Origin: Epiperipatus broadwayi
Taxonomy: Eukaryota; Onychophora; Udeonychophora; Euonychophora; Peripatidae
DNA: 64,000 nucleotides
NCBI GenBank assembly: GCA_028023455.1
Contig: JAQFVV010012394.1
Span: forward strand, 27,415,053-27,479,052
Reading direction: 5' to 3'
Below the pieces are notes generated by a model, which saw only the letters and a list, made by a program, of their open reading frames with translations, was not told where the DNA came from and searched no databases. Positions 61,179 through 64,000 of the stretch are shown piece by piece (positions within the stretch are counted from its first letter, which is position 1; each line of letters begins with the position of its first letter). The position numbers and the translations under genes were made by a program.

Positions 61179-64000
61179 CTTTTAGCTTTGTTGTTATTTA
61201 AGCATTCGTTTAGTGTCATTCTTATACATCAGAGAGTGAAACGTGTATATTATTTTGATTTATGAACACTGCAAATAATCTGAAATCATTATTTAACCAT
61301 TCAGAGGATGAACATAGGGCCTTAGTTTTAACAGCCCCAAATACCAAATGAAATGTCAACTTAATAAATGCATCTATAAATAATCATAGCGTAAAAATGT
61401 AAAATTGAAACGGAAGTAACGGCAATTCCCTATGAGTTATGTATAAAGTAATAGTCAAATGTCAATAAATAATTAAAAAAATAGAATGCCATATATTCTT
61501 TTAGCTTTGACGCTGATCAGAATCAATAAATTAATATTTAAATACCATCAAAACAAAAAGGATAATATTATTCTATTTTTTTTCATAATTTACTGATGCC
61601 ACATAGCTCATTATAAGTTGGAATTTCTTCTGTTTCAATTTCACATTGTTAAGTAGTTAGATATAACTGTATATAAATTTTACAAAAATGATTAGATAGA
61701 CGGTATTCATCAGATGGTTATGTTTTGAGTAGCTTTCCATCCAAAAATAGCTAGATAACCATTTATGGATATTAGAGAGTTAGCTGAGTTACTTATGAAT
61801 CAATTACTTGGAAGAAAAATTCTAAATTTATTGAAAAAAATATTTAAATATGCTCAGAAACACAGGGGGATATATCATTACCACACCATGAAACCCCTAT
61901 ACATTTTTTCTTTAAAAAATGTTTAAAAGATTAGAGAAATATCCGCATGTGAATAAATAAGCATACTTTCAAGTATAAAACCATAATATTTGTAGTGAAA
62001 ATTAAAAAAAAAAATTAAGAAATACTAATATAATTAATGAAATAGAGATATTATGAAAAATGACTTTTATATAAATTGGATACAATAGTCTTTATATATT
62101 TCTTAAAATGATTCAGATTAAAAAAATGAGGGAAGGATCTATGAATGTACAAAAATAAGCAAAAGATATAAAGGAAATTTATAGAATGCACCATAGAATC
62201 ATGCCATGCTAGAACTGAGGAATGCTTTCATTGTTAGTTATCACATCTAATTTAAAAGAATCATCCAACACTTGATATATATCTTTAATAATATAGAATG
62301 AATAGAGATCTCATATGCTATATATTTTCAAATCAGAAACATAATCTATTACTTAATTTTAATGCATATCCCATGTATAATTTTTAGTTGTTTAGTTTAG
62401 GGCAGTAGTAGAATGTTGGGCTCTATAGAGTTAATGCATTTTGTGATAGAACAATGGAAGATAAGCAACCATGACATCTATATTCTTATTTGTACAACAG
62501 TTATGTGATAACTTAGTTAGCAAGCAGATTCTTTTATTATCACATGTTAATATGTGAAGTCTTCCTATTACAACTATGCCATAACATTTGAACACATCAG
62601 AGATGATTTTCATCAAGTGCCTCTCCATTAACCCACTTTATTTTAGTTTCTCATTTTAGAACTATGTAAAAAAATTAACAAAAACCATTATATTATTAAA
62701 CTCAAACAGTTTGAGACAGAGAACATTACAAATGCCAACAATTATCTGATTATTTGATAAATTGTTAGACCCATATTAGTTTGCTTTGCTAGATACTTTT
62801 TTTAAATGTTTTATTAAACCTTACATTTTCATCTAATATTGTGAGTTGGCTGTTAATCTTGATGTTGTAAAAAAAAAGTGTCATTACTAAGTCTAATTTT
62901 CCTTGTCTCACACATTAAATTTCCCTAAAGTGCCAATGTTTGCTAACATTTGGGAAAACATTTTACAAAAAGAAAAATCTGTGTACAAACAATGTATTCC
63001 TTCAAAGATCTGGCTAGAATATTAGATAATATAATGACATGCCAAGTTTCTAGCTACTTTAAATAAACATTCCCTCCTCCTAGCAAATTATAGATAAGAA
63101 ACAAAAACTTTACGAGATGAGTCAAAAACTTTAATTTGATAGCATTTATGAAGATCAAATCGTTAGTTTCAGCAAAGTTAAATAAGAAAATAGAATAAAA
63201 ATTGAATCTTTGCTGACTTTTTGATGGCTTTTAATAACTGCAAAGATCAAGATTTATTTAAAATTTGTCAATATCATTCAGACCTTTACAGATGACATTC
63301 TATAGTAGTTATATATATGTTTGATTACCATTTATCAACAATGAAATTACAAATTAAAGGAAATATTTTGTAAGTTTTATTGTAATCTAACAAGCCACAC
63401 ACACAGACATGCATGAACACTCATATATGAGTCAGAGGATTAAAGCATGCTTTGGTGAGCTTATATGCGAAATAAGATATTAAAGTATTATACAATAACT
63501 TATTTCTGAAATGTAAGCTTTAATAATGTAAGGTTCACGAGACCAGTTTCGAGTAAACCCTACTCATCAACTGTTTTTTGTTTAAAACTATTACTAATCA
63601 CAAATCACAATTAAGTGAAATCACAGGAATGATTTCAATCTTATCAAAGTCAATCCTGCTAGCATTGTAGTTTACAATTCAGAAGTCAGCTATTGCATAA
63701 CATCCAATATCGTAAATTTCAAAAAAAAGTTAGAAGCATTTCAATGCTGTGATTCACTTATTTCACCATCTTAATATAGTAATTTATAAAATTACGATAT
63801 AAAATATGTGCATGGATGTATTTATAAAGATGTCTATTTTAAATAACATTATTATAAATTATATCTATGAATTAACAATGATATAAGTTGATATACAGGT
63901 AATGAGATTTGGGACATTTATCATAGTTTTCTATGAGACAGATATTTATGCAAAGAAGACACCAAATAACAACAGTATGTAAAAAGTCTTATATTCGTGC

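Larger units (their letters stand above)
59920..64000. other. Sequence upstream of FAS-like exon 1 (intron)
   Basis: Holds a family-C copy (60020-60195, with inverted TGGATGCAAGAA/TTCTTGCATCCA) and family-B repeats (60425-61178). I found no ketosynthase exon, so that part is probably to the right of the window. 61180-64000 is AT-rich with nothing I can name apart from a GATGAGTA/TACTC-GAAACTGGT motif (minus) near 63545. Confidence 0.55.

Overview
This window is AT-rich (about 70% by eye) animal nuclear DNA. It has GT-AG introns of 0.07 to about 14 kb, small exons, and a dense mix of LINEs, DNA transposons, a tRNA-like SINE family and one LTR retrotransposon. An invertebrate, probably an arthropod, fits best, but I cannot place it further. 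There are no bacterial features and no intact tRNA or rRNA genes.

The only host gene I can recognise lies on the minus strand and spans essentially the whole window, entering from the right and leaving at the left. It is a fatty acid synthase (FAS)-like gene. I reconstruct twelve consecutive exons (59919 down to 1202): the malonyl/acetyltransferase (MAT) domain in exons 1-6, a linker in exon 7, the dehydratase (DH) domain in exons 8-11, and the post-DH linker in exon 12. Every splice phase in this model is compatible. The ketosynthase part should lie to the right, and the enoylreductase, ketoreductase and ACP parts to the left. The MAT serine motif, its catalytic His and Arg positions, and both DH catalytic residues are replaced. 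Exon 9 also has an in-frame stop, and a young LTR retrotransposon sits four bases inside exon 11. The picture is a catalytically dead FAS paralogue that was recently broken.

Everything else is intron filled with repeats. 1-9.5 kb: a LINE end, a foldback, and an LTR element with 2.23-kb LTRs, an almost empty interior and an assembly gap (3174-8369). 10-24 kb: RTE-type and CR1/L2-like LINE pieces, one LINE with a 27-bp target duplication, a 1.3-kb DNA transposon of uncertain class inside a LINE, and a 551-bp foldback. 25-33 kb: a mariner deletion derivative and a foldback. 34-37.4 kb: a possible large element with long inverted ends. 39-41 kb: two palindromes. 42.3-45.1 kb: a decayed but nearly full-length hAT element. 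50-59 kb: RTE and CR1/L2-like pieces and a mariner carrying a nested LINE. 60-61.2 kb: foldback repeats.

Most gene homology rests on reading translations by eye against remembered family patterns; no database search was run. Exons 9, 10, 11 and 12 are less certain than exons 1-8.
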